Positions 1 to 6,596 are shown, counted from the first letter of the stretch. The stretch: 12,674 nucleotides of DNA from Microgenomates group bacterium (GCA_009776965.1 WRMU01000022.1:1-12674); one strand, 5' to 3'. Program-made: numbers and translations. The notes: a model not told the origin generated them from the letters alone.

Positions 1-531
1 GGGAGTGGAATGGGGATCACCGGCGGTGGGGGAAGTATTATTAGGAGAGGAGGAGGGAGAAGAATTGGGGGCAGCGGGGGTGGGAGTGGGAGTTTCCACC
101 CAAGAAGATCCATTAAAAACAAAAGAAGTGCCATTAGCTGAGCAGGCGGGAATAGTGACGGTAAAGAAAACTTCGCCTAAATTATTTTCCAAAGAAAAAG
201 TGTCGCCAGAGTTGCCCAATACTCCGCTACTAAACTCAATGACGACAAGAGAACTGGCAGTGATGAGGTGGGAGGCAATATTGCGAGTGACATTGTTTTT
301 GTTGCGTATTTTCCAGCCAACCATTTCCCAGTCAAAATCAGAGTCATTGTAGATTTCGATCCACTCAGGTTCTCCAGTAAAAGGGCAGGACATAATTTCG
401 CTTAAATGGAAGACTATGGCGGAGGAGAGGTCTTCATCGGTGGCGGGGGGAGGTAGATTATCAGGGGATTGAGCATGCACTAAAAAAGGAGAAAAGGAGA
501 GGAAAAAAATAAAGAAAAAAAGACGGTACAT
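1..531 (-). CDS. Secreted lamin-tail-domain (LTD) protein, C-terminus cut off by window edge
   Basis: Translating the minus strand from ATG at 531 gives 177 open codons to position 1, so the gene continues beyond the window. Residues 1-20 are a signal peptide: a short basic start (MYR), a Phe/Leu-rich core, then VHA-Q as a likely cleavage site. Residues about 40-145 resemble a lamin-tail domain, an immunoglobulin-fold module found on many bacterial surface and secreted proteins. The marks are HLSEIM, then EPEWIEIYNDS, then VGWKIRN, then a later SGDTFSL strand. From about 147 the chain becomes a Pro/Ser/Thr/Asn linker (TPTPAAPNSSPSSSP), which usually leads to another domain or an anchor. Two cysteines, C49 and C130, could pair. 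The function is unknown; LTDs may bind partners, DNA or glycans, or join to nucleases. I see no Shine-Dalgarno before the start. The gene is divergent from the HU gene. The plus-strand reading frame over 5-352 is a shadow of it. Confidence 0.82.
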   Translation of the reverse strand, partial: MYRLFFFIFFLSFSPFLVHAQSPDNLPPPATDEDLSSAIVFHLSEIMSCPFTGEPEWIEIYNDSDFDWEMVGWKIRNKNNVTRNIASHLITASSLVVIEFSSGVLGNSGDTFSLENNLGEVFFTVTIPACSANGTSFVFNGSSWVETPTPTPAAPNSSPSSSPNNTSPTAGDPHSTP

Positions 532-538
532 AGGTGGT

Positions 539-544
539 ATTTTA
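539..544 (-). promoter_or_regulatory. Probable -10 element of the LTD gene (near-leaderless)
   Basis: On the minus strand TAAAAT sits 7 nt before the ATG at 531, with TG directly in front of the hexamer (one base short of a true TGn extended -10). A start of transcription about 7 nt downstream would fall at or one base before the ATG. No good -35 is found at the normal distance and no Shine-Dalgarno is present. It resembles the other leaderless starts in this window but is the weakest of them. Confidence 0.4.
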
Positions 545-552
545 CAGATGAA

Positions 553-573
553 AGTTGCAAAATAGTTGCAAAA
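553..573. repeat. Tandem direct repeat AGTTGCAAAA x2 between divergent genes
   Basis: AGTTGCAAAA occurs at 553-562 and again at 564-573, an 11-bp period, which puts the two copies on the same face of the helix. It lies between the predicted -10 of the LTD gene and the -35 of the HU gene. That is a plausible place for a regulator acting on one or both. No regulator can be named from the sequence. Confidence 0.5.
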
Positions 574-587
574 CAGAAAAAAAGGGC

Positions 588-615
588 TTTACAGGGGAAT
601 TATTTTGGTTATAAT
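588..615 (+). promoter_or_regulatory. Sigma-70-type promoter of the HU gene
   Basis: TTTACA at 588-593 (5 of 6 to TTGACA) and a perfect TATAAT at 610-615 are separated by 16 bp. The predicted transcript starts near 622, leaving a leader of about 24 nt before the ATG at 646. This differs from the -35-less promoters elsewhere in the window. Confidence 0.65.
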
Positions 616-634
616 AGGCAAAATTATTAATTTA

Positions 635-640
635 GAAGGA
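635..640 (+). promoter_or_regulatory. Shine-Dalgarno site of the HU gene
   Basis: GAAGGA lies 5 nt before the ATG at 646, a normal spacing, and supports that start. Confidence 0.65.
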
Positions 641-645
641 TATAT

Positions 646-921
646 ATGACCAAGAGTCAATTGATCAATATCGTTACCAAAAGAGTACATTCAACCAAAA
701 AAGCGACGGAGGAGACAGTTGACGCTGTGTTCGAGGAGATGGCTAGAGTGTTGAAGAAAGGCGAAAAAGTGGTAATTAGTAATTTTGGAACTTTTTATGT
801 GAGTAAGGTGAAGGACAAACAAGTGGTACCTTTTGGAGAGGCGGAAAAGAGGCAGGTAATTAAGGCACATAAGGTATTGAACTTTAGAGTTGGAAAAAAT
901 CTCAAAAAGGAGATTTGGTAA
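646..921 (+). CDS. HU/IHF-family nucleoid DNA-binding protein
   Basis: A 91-residue protein, the usual length for HU. These proteins form dimers that bend and compact DNA in the nucleoid. Residues 1-45 give the helical dimer core (start TKSQLINIV, then the KKGEKV turn). The conserved ISNFGTF at 44-50 opens the beta saddle, and FRVGKNLKKEI at 80-90 is the closing helix. The DNA-intercalating arm is degenerate against the common RNPQTGE loop: a proline is kept (P62, VVPFGEAEKR) but the Arg-Asn before it is replaced by Val-Val. HU and IHF subunits cannot be told apart here. The gene has its own promoter and Shine-Dalgarno, and its stop is 1 nt from the stop of the convergent SpoIID gene, so transcripts of the two probably overlap. 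Confidence 0.93.
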   Translation: MTKSQLINIVTKRVHSTKKATEETVDAVFEEMARVLKKGEKVVISNFGTFYVSKVKDKQVVPFGEAEKRQVIKAHKVLNFRVGKNLKKEIW

Positions 922-922
922 C

Positions 923-2662
923 TTACATTTTGTGTTCAATATTAAAAAAGGCAAAACTACTTTGAGGGATGCGTAGGTAGCCGGGGGCACGAAGGTTGAA
1001 GGTTTCCTTAAACTCGCTGCCAGAGAGATTAATTTCGCCACAATTGGTTTGGAAGCGGACATTGGCGGTTTGGCCTTGGTTGTTATGGCTGGTGGAGACG
1101 GAGGAGATATTTTCCACAGCACAGCCGGTATTGGCTCTAGTTTGGTCGCGTAACTCCGCCATGGAATAGGGATTGCCGCCGGTGCCAGAAATAGAGCAGG
1201 AGGAGATGGTGATGGGAATTATGCGACCGGCATCAGCAGAGCCGGTATTATGGCGCAAACGGAAGGCATTAAGAATATCACTCATTTCTTCCTGAGAGAG
1301 CCAAGGATGGGCTTTGCCACAGCTATTGCCGGAGGAGCTATAACCCTGACGATACCAAGCTTTATAAAACCAAGGAGAGTTGGCCTTATTTTCCCAAGCG
1401 CGATCGGCCCAATTACCGCTACCAGACTTATCGGTGGTGTCCCAACCGCTGGTGTTGGCATAGCCGCCATGGGTGGAGGCGTATTGGGTGGAGGCGGGAG
1501 AGCCGTCGGACTCATTAACCAACACCCAACGAGCAGTTTCATTAACCGCCCTTTCCCAGTCGCCGCCCTTGCGAGAGCCATTATAGACTTGGCAGGCTTC
1601 GGTGGTGCAGATGGAGCGTTCGCCATTGCCAGTTGAGCGGATGGCGTAAGTGCGGGCAGCGATGGCTTGAGCCTTGAGGGCTTCGATGGGCCAACTAGAG
1701 GGCATTTCGGCGATGCCTTGGAGATAGCTGTCTTCAAAACTCATGCGCCCATAACCTTGAACATCAATTTCGCCCATTTGACCATAGTCACGTTCCAGAC
1801 GTGTTCCGGGGTAATAGGCGCGCAGAATATCCTCGGCGCTCTGGCCCTCATTGGCGCGTTGTCTGGCTCCATATTGGCTCATACCATTGCGATGGGTGTA
1901 GGCACCAAAAGAGAAAATGGCAAAAGTATTGCTGGGAGCTTGGCTCTTGAAGGAAATAGAGGCGGCGGGGTCGTCGGCTAGGGCAACATCGCCCACGGCG
2001 GTGGTGGTAGTACCAGCGCGAGCATTGATGATGGCTTGTTGTTGAGCAGAAAGGGCAGCGATCTGGCCGCGCAAATTGGCCTGATATTCTTTGGCTTGAT
2101 TAATTTCGATTTTGAAGAAAGAGGCCTGAGAGGCAAGTTGTTGCTGGAGACTATTGAGTTCCTCTTGCCTGACTTCTAGATCGGATTTATCGGCGTTGAG
2201 AGAAATGAGCAGATCGCTGATTTCTTGGATAATGGAATAGTTTTCGTCTTGGAGTTGGGAGTGGTAGCTAATGAGCTTGAGATTGGCCACAAAGGCACTG
2301 GGGCGAAAGAAAATGAGCCAGAAGTTGCGAGTTTTTTGGGAGATGTATTGAGCAGCTACAGTTTGCTTAAAGAGGGCCGACTGAGAGGAAAGACTTTCTT
2401 CGCGAGAGCTAATATCCTCGGCTATTTCCTCAAGCTCGTTGCGCGCTTTCACAATACTATTGCGGGCGGCGGCAATTTTTCCCTCGATATCTCGGAGTTG
2501 ACTCTCGAGGGGAGTAGTGGCGTCTTCGGACATTTTTTTGAGGCGCTCTAATTCGGCGATTTGAGTTTGGAGTTCTTGAATCTCGTCGGCTCGGACTAGA
2601 GAAGCACCAAAAAAGGCAAGGGAAAGGAACAAAAAACCAAAAAGGCAAGCTTTTTTTAGCAC
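923..2662 (-). CDS. Secreted coiled-coil plus SpoIID-domain protein (predicted peptidoglycan lytic enzyme)
   Basis: 579 residues from a GTG start. Residues 1-25 are a signal peptide (core LFGFLFLSLAFFGA, cleavage near VRA-DE). Residues about 27-215 are long coiled coils. The stretch with QYISQKTRNFW and FRPSAFVANL at about 105-128 resembles the coiled-coil region of PcsB/CwlO-type proteins, which in Firmicutes are controlled by FtsEX. After a short linker a SpoIID domain covers about 245-575: NGMSQYGARQRA at 259-270, EMPSSWPIEALKAQAIAAR at 319-337, CQVYNG at 357-362, and TQYASTHGGYANTS at 392-405. SpoIID enzymes are lytic transglycosylases cutting glycan strands stripped of stem peptides; the catalytic Glu matches E319. 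C352 and C357 lie where clostridial SpoIID has zinc-binding cysteines, though the spacing differs. I infer a cell-wall remodelling or division role outside the membrane. The function is not spore formation, because SpoIID domains are widespread. Confidence 0.88.
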   Translation of the reverse strand: MLKKACLFGFLFLSLAFFGASLVRADEIQELQTQIAELERLKKMSEDATTPLESQLRDIEGKIAAARNSIVKARNELEEIAEDISSREESLSSQSALFKQTVAAQYISQKTRNFWLIFFRPSAFVANLKLISYHSQLQDENYSIIQEISDLLISLNADKSDLEVRQEELNSLQQQLASQASFFKIEINQAKEYQANLRGQIAALSAQQQAIINARAGTTTTAVGDVALADDPAASISFKSQAPSNTFAIFSFGAYTHRNGMSQYGARQRANEGQSAEDILRAYYPGTRLERDYGQMGEIDVQGYGRMSFEDSYLQGIAEMPSSWPIEALKAQAIAARTYAIRSTGNGERSICTTEACQVYNGSRKGGDWERAVNETARWVLVNESDGSPASTQYASTHGGYANTSGWDTTDKSGSGNWADRAWENKANSPWFYKAWYRQGYSSSGNSCGKAHPWLSQEEMSDILNAFRLRHNTGSADAGRIIPITISSCSISGTGGNPYSMAELRDQTRANTGCAVENISSVSTSHNNQGQTANVRFQTNCGEINLSGSEFKETFNLRAPGYLRIPQSSFAFFNIEHKM

Positions 2663-2668
2663 AGAGAT

Positions 2669-2677
2669 AGTTTAACA
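2669..2677 (-). promoter_or_regulatory. Extended -10 promoter of the SpoIID gene (leaderless)
   Basis: On the minus strand the sequence is TGTTAAACT, that is TG-n followed by a TAnnnT hexamer, then 6 nt, then the GTG start at 2662. The hexamer is only 4 of 6 to TATAAT, but the TGn and the exact spacing match the other starts in this window. The sequence 17 bp further up (ACACAA) is a poor -35. Predicted transcription starts on the G of the start codon. Confidence 0.5.
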
Positions 2678-2696
2678 TAATTTTGATTAAGTTGTG

Positions 2697-2705
2697 TGCT
2701 ATAAT
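2697..2705 (+). promoter_or_regulatory. Extended -10 promoter of the DUF916-like gene (leaderless)
   Basis: TGCTATAAT is a perfect extended -10. Six nt follow and then ATG at 2712, so the expected +1 is the A of the ATG. No -35 is seen at 17 bp (ATAATT). It sits back to back with the SpoIID promoter within a 49-bp divergent gap. This promoter fixes the start at 2712 rather than at the in-frame GTG at 2694, which would lie upstream of the -10 box. Confidence 0.65.
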
Positions 2706-2711
2706 GAAAAT

Positions 2712-3536
2712 ATGATAGAAGACGCGGTGGAACTCGATAATGGGAGAGAACAACTATTCTTGATTAGCACGCCAGCGGTGATAGGCGAGAATTATTCGTT
2801 AGTGTTGATGCCTAATCAGACCCGCGAGGTAAATATTGACATCACCAATCCTACAGAAGTTGATTTGGCAGTAAAGAGCAGCTTGAATGATTTTGTGATG
2901 GACGGGAGTTATCTGGGACTGAGTGAGTGGAGTAGTTTTCAAAGCCAAGAATACACCTTAAAAGCGGGAGAGACGAAAGGGTTGGTGGTGGACATCAGTC
3001 CTCCTAAATCGGTTGTGGGAGGCGGATATTATGCTTTAGTTACTCATGATTTTAGAATTGCTCAGGAGGAGGCGAGCGAGAGCGCCCACACTAATCAGAC
3101 AGGGACGATCATTTATGTGTTGGTGAGCGCAGAAGGGAATGAGGAGTTAGTTATTGAGAGCTTTGGGGTGGATCGGTTTTGGGAGCGAGGACCGGTGGAG
3201 TATGGCTTGGTATTACAAAATCTAACCCATTATCATTTATGGCCACAAGGTAAAGTGACGCTCACCAATAGGAGAGGACAGGTTGTTGATGAGAGCATGG
3301 TGGGGATGGAGCATGAAATCCCGCCAAGCACAGCCCAAACATACCAAGGGGAATTGAACGTGGCGCGAAACTGGGGAAAGTTCAAGGCTACTCTGGAAAT
3401 TGTCTATGGATATAATAATGATCAGGTGATGGTGGCGGAAAGTGAGTTTTGGGTATTGCCTTTGCGCTTGATTTTATTAGGATTTTTGTGTTTAATAGTA
3501 GGAGTAGCTTTAATATGCAAAAAAATTCGTGGTTAA
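2712..3536 (+). CDS. DUF916-like Ig-fold membrane-anchored protein without a visible signal peptide
   Basis: 274 residues from the ATG at 2712. Residues about 15-140 resemble the first domain of DUF916-type surface proteins: an opening STPAVIGENYSLVLMPNQ, then VNIDITNPTEVD, then SEWSSFQSQEYTLKAGET, then VVGGGYYALVTH. A second beta-rich domain spans about 145-245. One transmembrane helix at about 248-268 is followed by KKIRG, which by the positive-inside rule should stay in the cytoplasm and leave the long N-terminal part outside. Yet no signal peptide exists: the reading frame is closed by TAA at 2688 and the protein begins almost directly with the domain. Either export uses the C-terminal anchor, or the N-terminus was lost, or the domain is cytoplasmic. 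It overlaps the next gene by 22 nt, so the two are probably co-expressed. The role is unknown; homologous domains act in surface binding. Confidence 0.78.
   Translation: MIEDAVELDNGREQLFLISTPAVIGENYSLVLMPNQTREVNIDITNPTEVDLAVKSSLNDFVMDGSYLGLSEWSSFQSQEYTLKAGETKGLVVDISPPKSVVGGGYYALVTHDFRIAQEEASESAHTNQTGTIIYVLVSAEGNEELVIESFGVDRFWERGPVEYGLVLQNLTHYHLWPQGKVTLTNRRGQVVDESMVGMEHEIPPSTAQTYQGELNVARNWGKFKATLEIVYGYNNDQVMVAESEFWVLPLRLILLGFLCLIVGVALICKKIRG
3500..3504 (+). promoter_or_regulatory. Shine-Dalgarno site for the gene at 3515
   Basis: AGGAG lies 10 nt before ATG 3515, inside the end of the upstream gene. It supports 3515 over the longer in-frame start at 3449, because the protein from 3515 opens with a clean signal peptide. 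Confidence 0.55.
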
Positions 3537-4903
3537 TTCTGGCTAGTTTGATTTTAGGAATGGTAGTTCTGGGTAGGATGGAGAGGGTTGTTTGGGCTCA
3601 GGGGGTAGAAGAAGAAATTATTTTATTAGAAGATCTAGAAGATGAAGAAACAACAGATATTACAGCGAGTGATACAGAGCTGACAACTAATGATATGCAG
3701 GAGCGCTCAGCGATGAGTGCTTTGGCGGAGGAGAGCGCGGGCTTAATTCAAGAGGAATGTCCACCGGTGATCACTCTCTCTGCCCCGCCCACCCCAACGC
3801 CCAGAAGAATGGTTTATGTTGATTCTCCTGATGGACTAGGTTCGGCAGTGGCCGGCATAACGGAAAAAATGGTGGAGTTTGCCAATGCGCATCAACAAGA
3901 AATTGAAACTGTGGGAACGGTGTCGGAGGCGACAGTGTTGATAGCGGCGGCGCTGAGCGCGGTTTTATATGGTATTTCGATGGCATTGAGCCTATCACAA
4001 ATATTTTTGGTGGGGGGAGTGGTGCAGATGTTGGAAGCTTTGGGAATTATTAAGACTAAAAAAGAACCGATGGGAATGGTATTTGATAGTGATAATAATC
4101 AGCCAACGCCGTTTGCTTTGCTGACAGTGGAGAGTGTGAATGCTAGCGCGGATGAGCAGAAGATTAAAGAGACACTAGTGACAGGACAAGATGGAATGTA
4201 TCGGGCGGTGGAATTGCCTTCAGGCATGTATCAGATTAAAGTGCAAAAAGAAGGCTATAATTTCCCCAGTATTAAACCGCGCTCAGCAAGGCTTAACGTG
4301 AGTGATTTTTATCGCGGGGAGTTTTTTAATGTGACGGACAATATTGAGACGCAACAGATGTCAATTCCCTTGGATGCTGTTGAAGGATCTGAGGTAAATG
4401 GGAAAACAAGAGTTTCTTGGCATACGCGCTGGACAATAATGCTCAATACCATGAAGACGTTTTTGCAGCCGGTATTGGCGGTGATATGGATATTGTCGAT
4501 TTTGTCGGTGTTGATTACTCCGACAGTGTTTAATATAGTGGTGATGTCTTTTTATACTATTGCTTTGATTTTGAGCCAAATGAAAAGACGTAAGAGACCT
4601 TTGATCTTGGGGTGGGTGGGTGACGAAAATCAACAACCTCTGGATGGAGTGGTGTTGCGTTTGCGGGAAGTGACCACTAATAGGTTGGTGGCGGTGGCGA
4701 CTGCGGATAAAAAAGGTAAGTTTGCGTTTTTTGTCAAGAGAGGTCAGTACCAAATTACAGCGACAAAAAATAATTATAGCTTTGTAAAAGAAGGCGGAGC
4801 AATGTCGTCGATGGAAATAAACGCCAGTAGTAAAAAGAGACAGACAGTGGAGATTAAGATGAAAAGAGTGAGCCAGACGGCGGAAGACTTTTTTAATAGT
4901 TGA
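3515..4903 (+). CDS. Multi-pass membrane protein with two carboxypeptidase-regulatory-like domains
   Basis: 462 residues. Residues 1-29 form a signal sequence (core WLILASLILGMVVLG, likely cut after VWAQ). Residues 30-135 are acidic and low in complexity with a Pro-rich piece (PPTPTPRR) and are probably extracellular. A hydrophobic stretch at about 139-178 may be one or two membrane passes. Residues about 184-288 and 362-450 are two related beta-sandwich domains of the CarboxypepD_reg/transthyretin-like type. Each carries a DG/KGK turn followed by a (M)YQIKV or YQITA strand and a K(E/N)GY-type end (SGMYQIKVQKEGYNF; RGQYQITATKNNYSF). Between them lie two membrane helices at about 314-335 and 337-356, then KRRKR. 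The basic residues after the first hydrophobic block (KTKK) and before domain 2 suggest both domains face the cytoplasm, which is unusual. It follows the DUF916-like gene with a 22-nt overlap. No enzyme motif is seen. Confidence 0.75.
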   Translation: MQKNSWLILASLILGMVVLGRMERVVWAQGVEEEIILLEDLEDEETTDITASDTELTTNDMQERSAMSALAEESAGLIQEECPPVITLSAPPTPTPRRMVYVDSPDGLGSAVAGITEKMVEFANAHQQEIETVGTVSEATVLIAAALSAVLYGISMALSLSQIFLVGGVVQMLEALGIIKTKKEPMGMVFDSDNNQPTPFALLTVESVNASADEQKIKETLVTGQDGMYRAVELPSGMYQIKVQKEGYNFPSIKPRSARLNVSDFYRGEFFNVTDNIETQQMSIPLDAVEGSEVNGKTRVSWHTRWTIMLNTMKTFLQPVLAVIWILSILSVLITPTVFNIVVMSFYTIALILSQMKRRKRPLILGWVGDENQQPLDGVVLRLREVTTNRLVAVATADKKGKFAFFVKRGQYQITATKNNYSFVKEGGAMSSMEINASSKKRQTVEIKMKRVSQTAEDFFNS

Positions 4904-4910
4904 CAGCGTC

Positions 4911-4919
4911 TGTTATAAT
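4911..4919 (+). promoter_or_regulatory. Extended -10 promoter of mgtE (leaderless)
   Basis: TGTTATAAT is a perfect extended -10. Seven nt follow and then GTG at 4927, so transcription is predicted to begin at 4926-4927. A TTGACA at 4900-4905 is too close (8-bp spacer) to be its -35. With no leader, there is no room for a Mg2+ riboswitch. Confidence 0.6.
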
Positions 4920-4926
4920 AGGGGTC

Positions 4927-6264
4927 GTGAAAAGAATTGTGGATCAAATCCAGTCGGAAGTGAGGGGTAAAAATTATAAAGCCCTCAAAAAAAGGTTGGC
5001 GAAATTGCATCCAGCGGATGTGGTGGAGGTTTTGGAGGAGCTAAAGGAGAGGGAGAGAGTGAGCGTCTTTAGATTGTTGAAAAAGGATGCGGCAGCAGAG
5101 GTGTTTGTGGAAATGGGGGGTAAAAAACGATTGGAGTTGGTGAAGTTGATTAATAAAGAGTTGCTTGATGATATTTTAGAGGAGATGCACTTTGATGATA
5201 AAATTGATTTTTTGGAGGAAATGCCGGCTAATTTTGTGAAAACAGTATTGGCTGACGAGTCCAGCAAAGATAGACAGCTGATCAATAAGTTTTTGAATTA
5301 TCCGGACGATAGCGCGGGAAGCTTGATGACCATTGAGTTTATGGAGTTGGAGGCAAAATGGACGGTTAAAGAGGCTCTGGCATACATTAAAAAAACTGGT
5401 AAGGAAAAGGTGATTGCTAACTGCTATGTGTTGGATGAGACGAGAGTGTTGGAAGGAGCAGTGGGACTAGCAAATCTGGTGCTAGCGAATGAAAAAAAGC
5501 TGGTGGAAGAAGTGATGGTGAAGGACGTTATTTATGGATTGGCGACTGAGGACCAAGAGAGTATTGTACAAAAGTTACAGAAGTATAATATTACTTCGCT
5601 GCCCATTGTGGATGGGGAGAAAAGATTGATCGGAGTGGTGACGGTGGATGATATTGTGGATGTCATGGAGGAAGAAGCGACCGAAGATATGCAGAGGATG
5701 GCGGCGATGGCTCCATCTGATGAGGCATATCTGGACACTGGCGTTTGGTCATTAACCAAAAAAAGAGTGGTGTGGTTGTTGATTTTAATGATAGGAGGGA
5801 CACTCACGGGGAGTATTATTGCTTATTATGAAGAATTGTTGGGGGCGGTGGTAATATTGATGGCGGCCATCCCACTATTGATGGACAGCGGAGGCAATGC
5901 TGGCTCACAGTCGGCGACTTTAGTAATTCGGGGGTTGGCAGTGGGCGAAATAAAGATCAGTGATTGGTGGCGAGTGTTATGGAAGGAGATGCGAGTGAGT
6001 ATGATAGCGGGTGGGATATTAGCGGTAGTAAATATGATTAGGATGTTATTGCTACAAACAGCAGATATAATGGTGTGTTTGACGGTGTCTTTGACATTGA
6101 TGTTGACAATCATGATGGCTAAAATGGTGGGGGCGGTATTGCCTCTGGGAGCCAAGTTTTTCAAAATTGATCCGGCGGTGATGGCGAGCCCGATGATTAC
6201 TACGATTGTGGATGCCGTGGCATTACTGGTTTATTTTGGGTTGGCGAAGATGCTGGTGTTATAG
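4927..6264 (+). CDS. mgtE: MgtE-family magnesium channel/transporter
   Basis: 445 residues from GTG 4927, close to the 450 of the Thermus protein. The start is set by the -10 box just upstream; a TTG at 4900 in the same frame would precede the promoter. MgtE is a dimeric inner-membrane channel that lets Mg2+ in and closes when cytoplasmic Mg2+ is bound. Residues 1-126 are the acidic superhelical N domain (LHPADVVEVLEEL, many Glu/Asp for Mg2+ sensing). Two CBS domains cover about 132-250 (DDSAGSLMT opening the first, SLPIVDGEKRLIGVVTVDDI in the second), followed by an acidic plug-helix region. Membrane segments run from about 280 to 445, with the family signature DSGGNAGSQSATLVIRGLA at 320-338 and the pore acid D429 in MITTIVDA, matching D432 of Thermus MgtE. 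All key features are present. The 3' end overlaps a convergent gene by 34 nt. Confidence 0.93.
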   Translation: MKRIVDQIQSEVRGKNYKALKKRLAKLHPADVVEVLEELKERERVSVFRLLKKDAAAEVFVEMGGKKRLELVKLINKELLDDILEEMHFDDKIDFLEEMPANFVKTVLADESSKDRQLINKFLNYPDDSAGSLMTIEFMELEAKWTVKEALAYIKKTGKEKVIANCYVLDETRVLEGAVGLANLVLANEKKLVEEVMVKDVIYGLATEDQESIVQKLQKYNITSLPIVDGEKRLIGVVTVDDIVDVMEEEATEDMQRMAAMAPSDEAYLDTGVWSLTKKRVVWLLILMIGGTLTGSIIAYYEELLGAVVILMAAIPLLMDSGGNAGSQSATLVIRGLAVGEIKISDWWRVLWKEMRVSMIAGGILAVVNMIRMLLLQTADIMVCLTVSLTLMLTIMMAKMVGAVLPLGAKFFKIDPAVMASPMITTIVDAVALLVYFGLAKMLVL

Positions 6265-6590
6265 CGAAAAATCATAATTCCCACCCAAGGGAGAGCGAGA
6301 AGGAATAAAAGCCATGGAGTGAGGGCAACTTTTTGGAGGATGAGGAAAAGATAGGTTTGGAGCCAAAAAGCAGAAGCAAGGCCATGAAACTTGCTCTGCC
6401 AGAGGAAGGAAAAAAAGAAAAAATTGGCGCCAAGAATGAGTAGAGCGAGAGGTAAATAGCTGTCGGGAAAAATAAAATTGGCGATGGCGGCGGGGTCGAT
6501 ATTGGTGATGAATAAAAAGATAAAAAAATAACCGAAGATAGCCAAAACCAGACGATGGAGAAAGAGATAGTAGTGAGCGAGGCGCGGCAT
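6231..6590 (-). CDS. Small hydrophobic membrane protein, unknown function
   Basis: 119 residues from ATG 6590. I chose this start because a strong extended -10 lies exactly 6 nt upstream; the alternative ATG at 6608 would fall inside or before that promoter. The protein is very rich in Phe, Leu and Ile, with about four membrane helices: about 13-31, 47-65, 72-91 and 92-108. Short basic ends (MPRLAHYY; RYNTSIFANPK) flank them. No family is recognised, and there are no conserved polar residues in the helices that suggest a transporter. Coding evidence is the open frame, the promoter and a composition sensible for a membrane protein. Its last 34 nt overlap the end of mgtE in the opposite direction, and its promoter is back to back with that of metG. 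Confidence 0.65.
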   Translation of the reverse strand: MPRLAHYYLFLHRLVLAIFGYFFIFLFITNIDPAAIANFIFPDSYLPLALLILGANFFFFSFLWQSKFHGLASAFWLQTYLFLILQKVALTPWLLFLLALPWVGIMIFRYNTSIFANPK

Positions 6591-6596
6591 AAGCTT

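Noticed and set aside
5..352. Plus-strand open frame of 115 residues
   Set aside because: It lies opposite the lamin-tail protein, is made of low-complexity Gly/Glu/Val, and has no promoter or Shine-Dalgarno; the minus strand gives a signal peptide and a domain.
1250..1636. Plus-strand open frame within the SpoIID gene
   Set aside because: It is antisense to well-conserved SpoIID motifs; its Gly/Ala-rich composition is a by-product of codon use on the other strand.
3449..3514. Upstream start for the CarboxypepD_reg-like protein
   Set aside because: The added residues would bury the signal peptide, while ATG 3515 has an AGGAG site before it and opens with a clean signal sequence.
4900..4919. 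TTGACA at 4900-4905 as the -35 of the mgtE promoter, or TTG 4900 as its start
   Set aside because: The spacer to TATAAT is only 8 bp, and a start at 4900 would lie upstream of the predicted transcription start.
4860..4926. Mg2+ riboswitch (M-box or ykkC-like) before mgtE
   Set aside because: Only 23 nt separate the genes and the predicted transcript has no leader.
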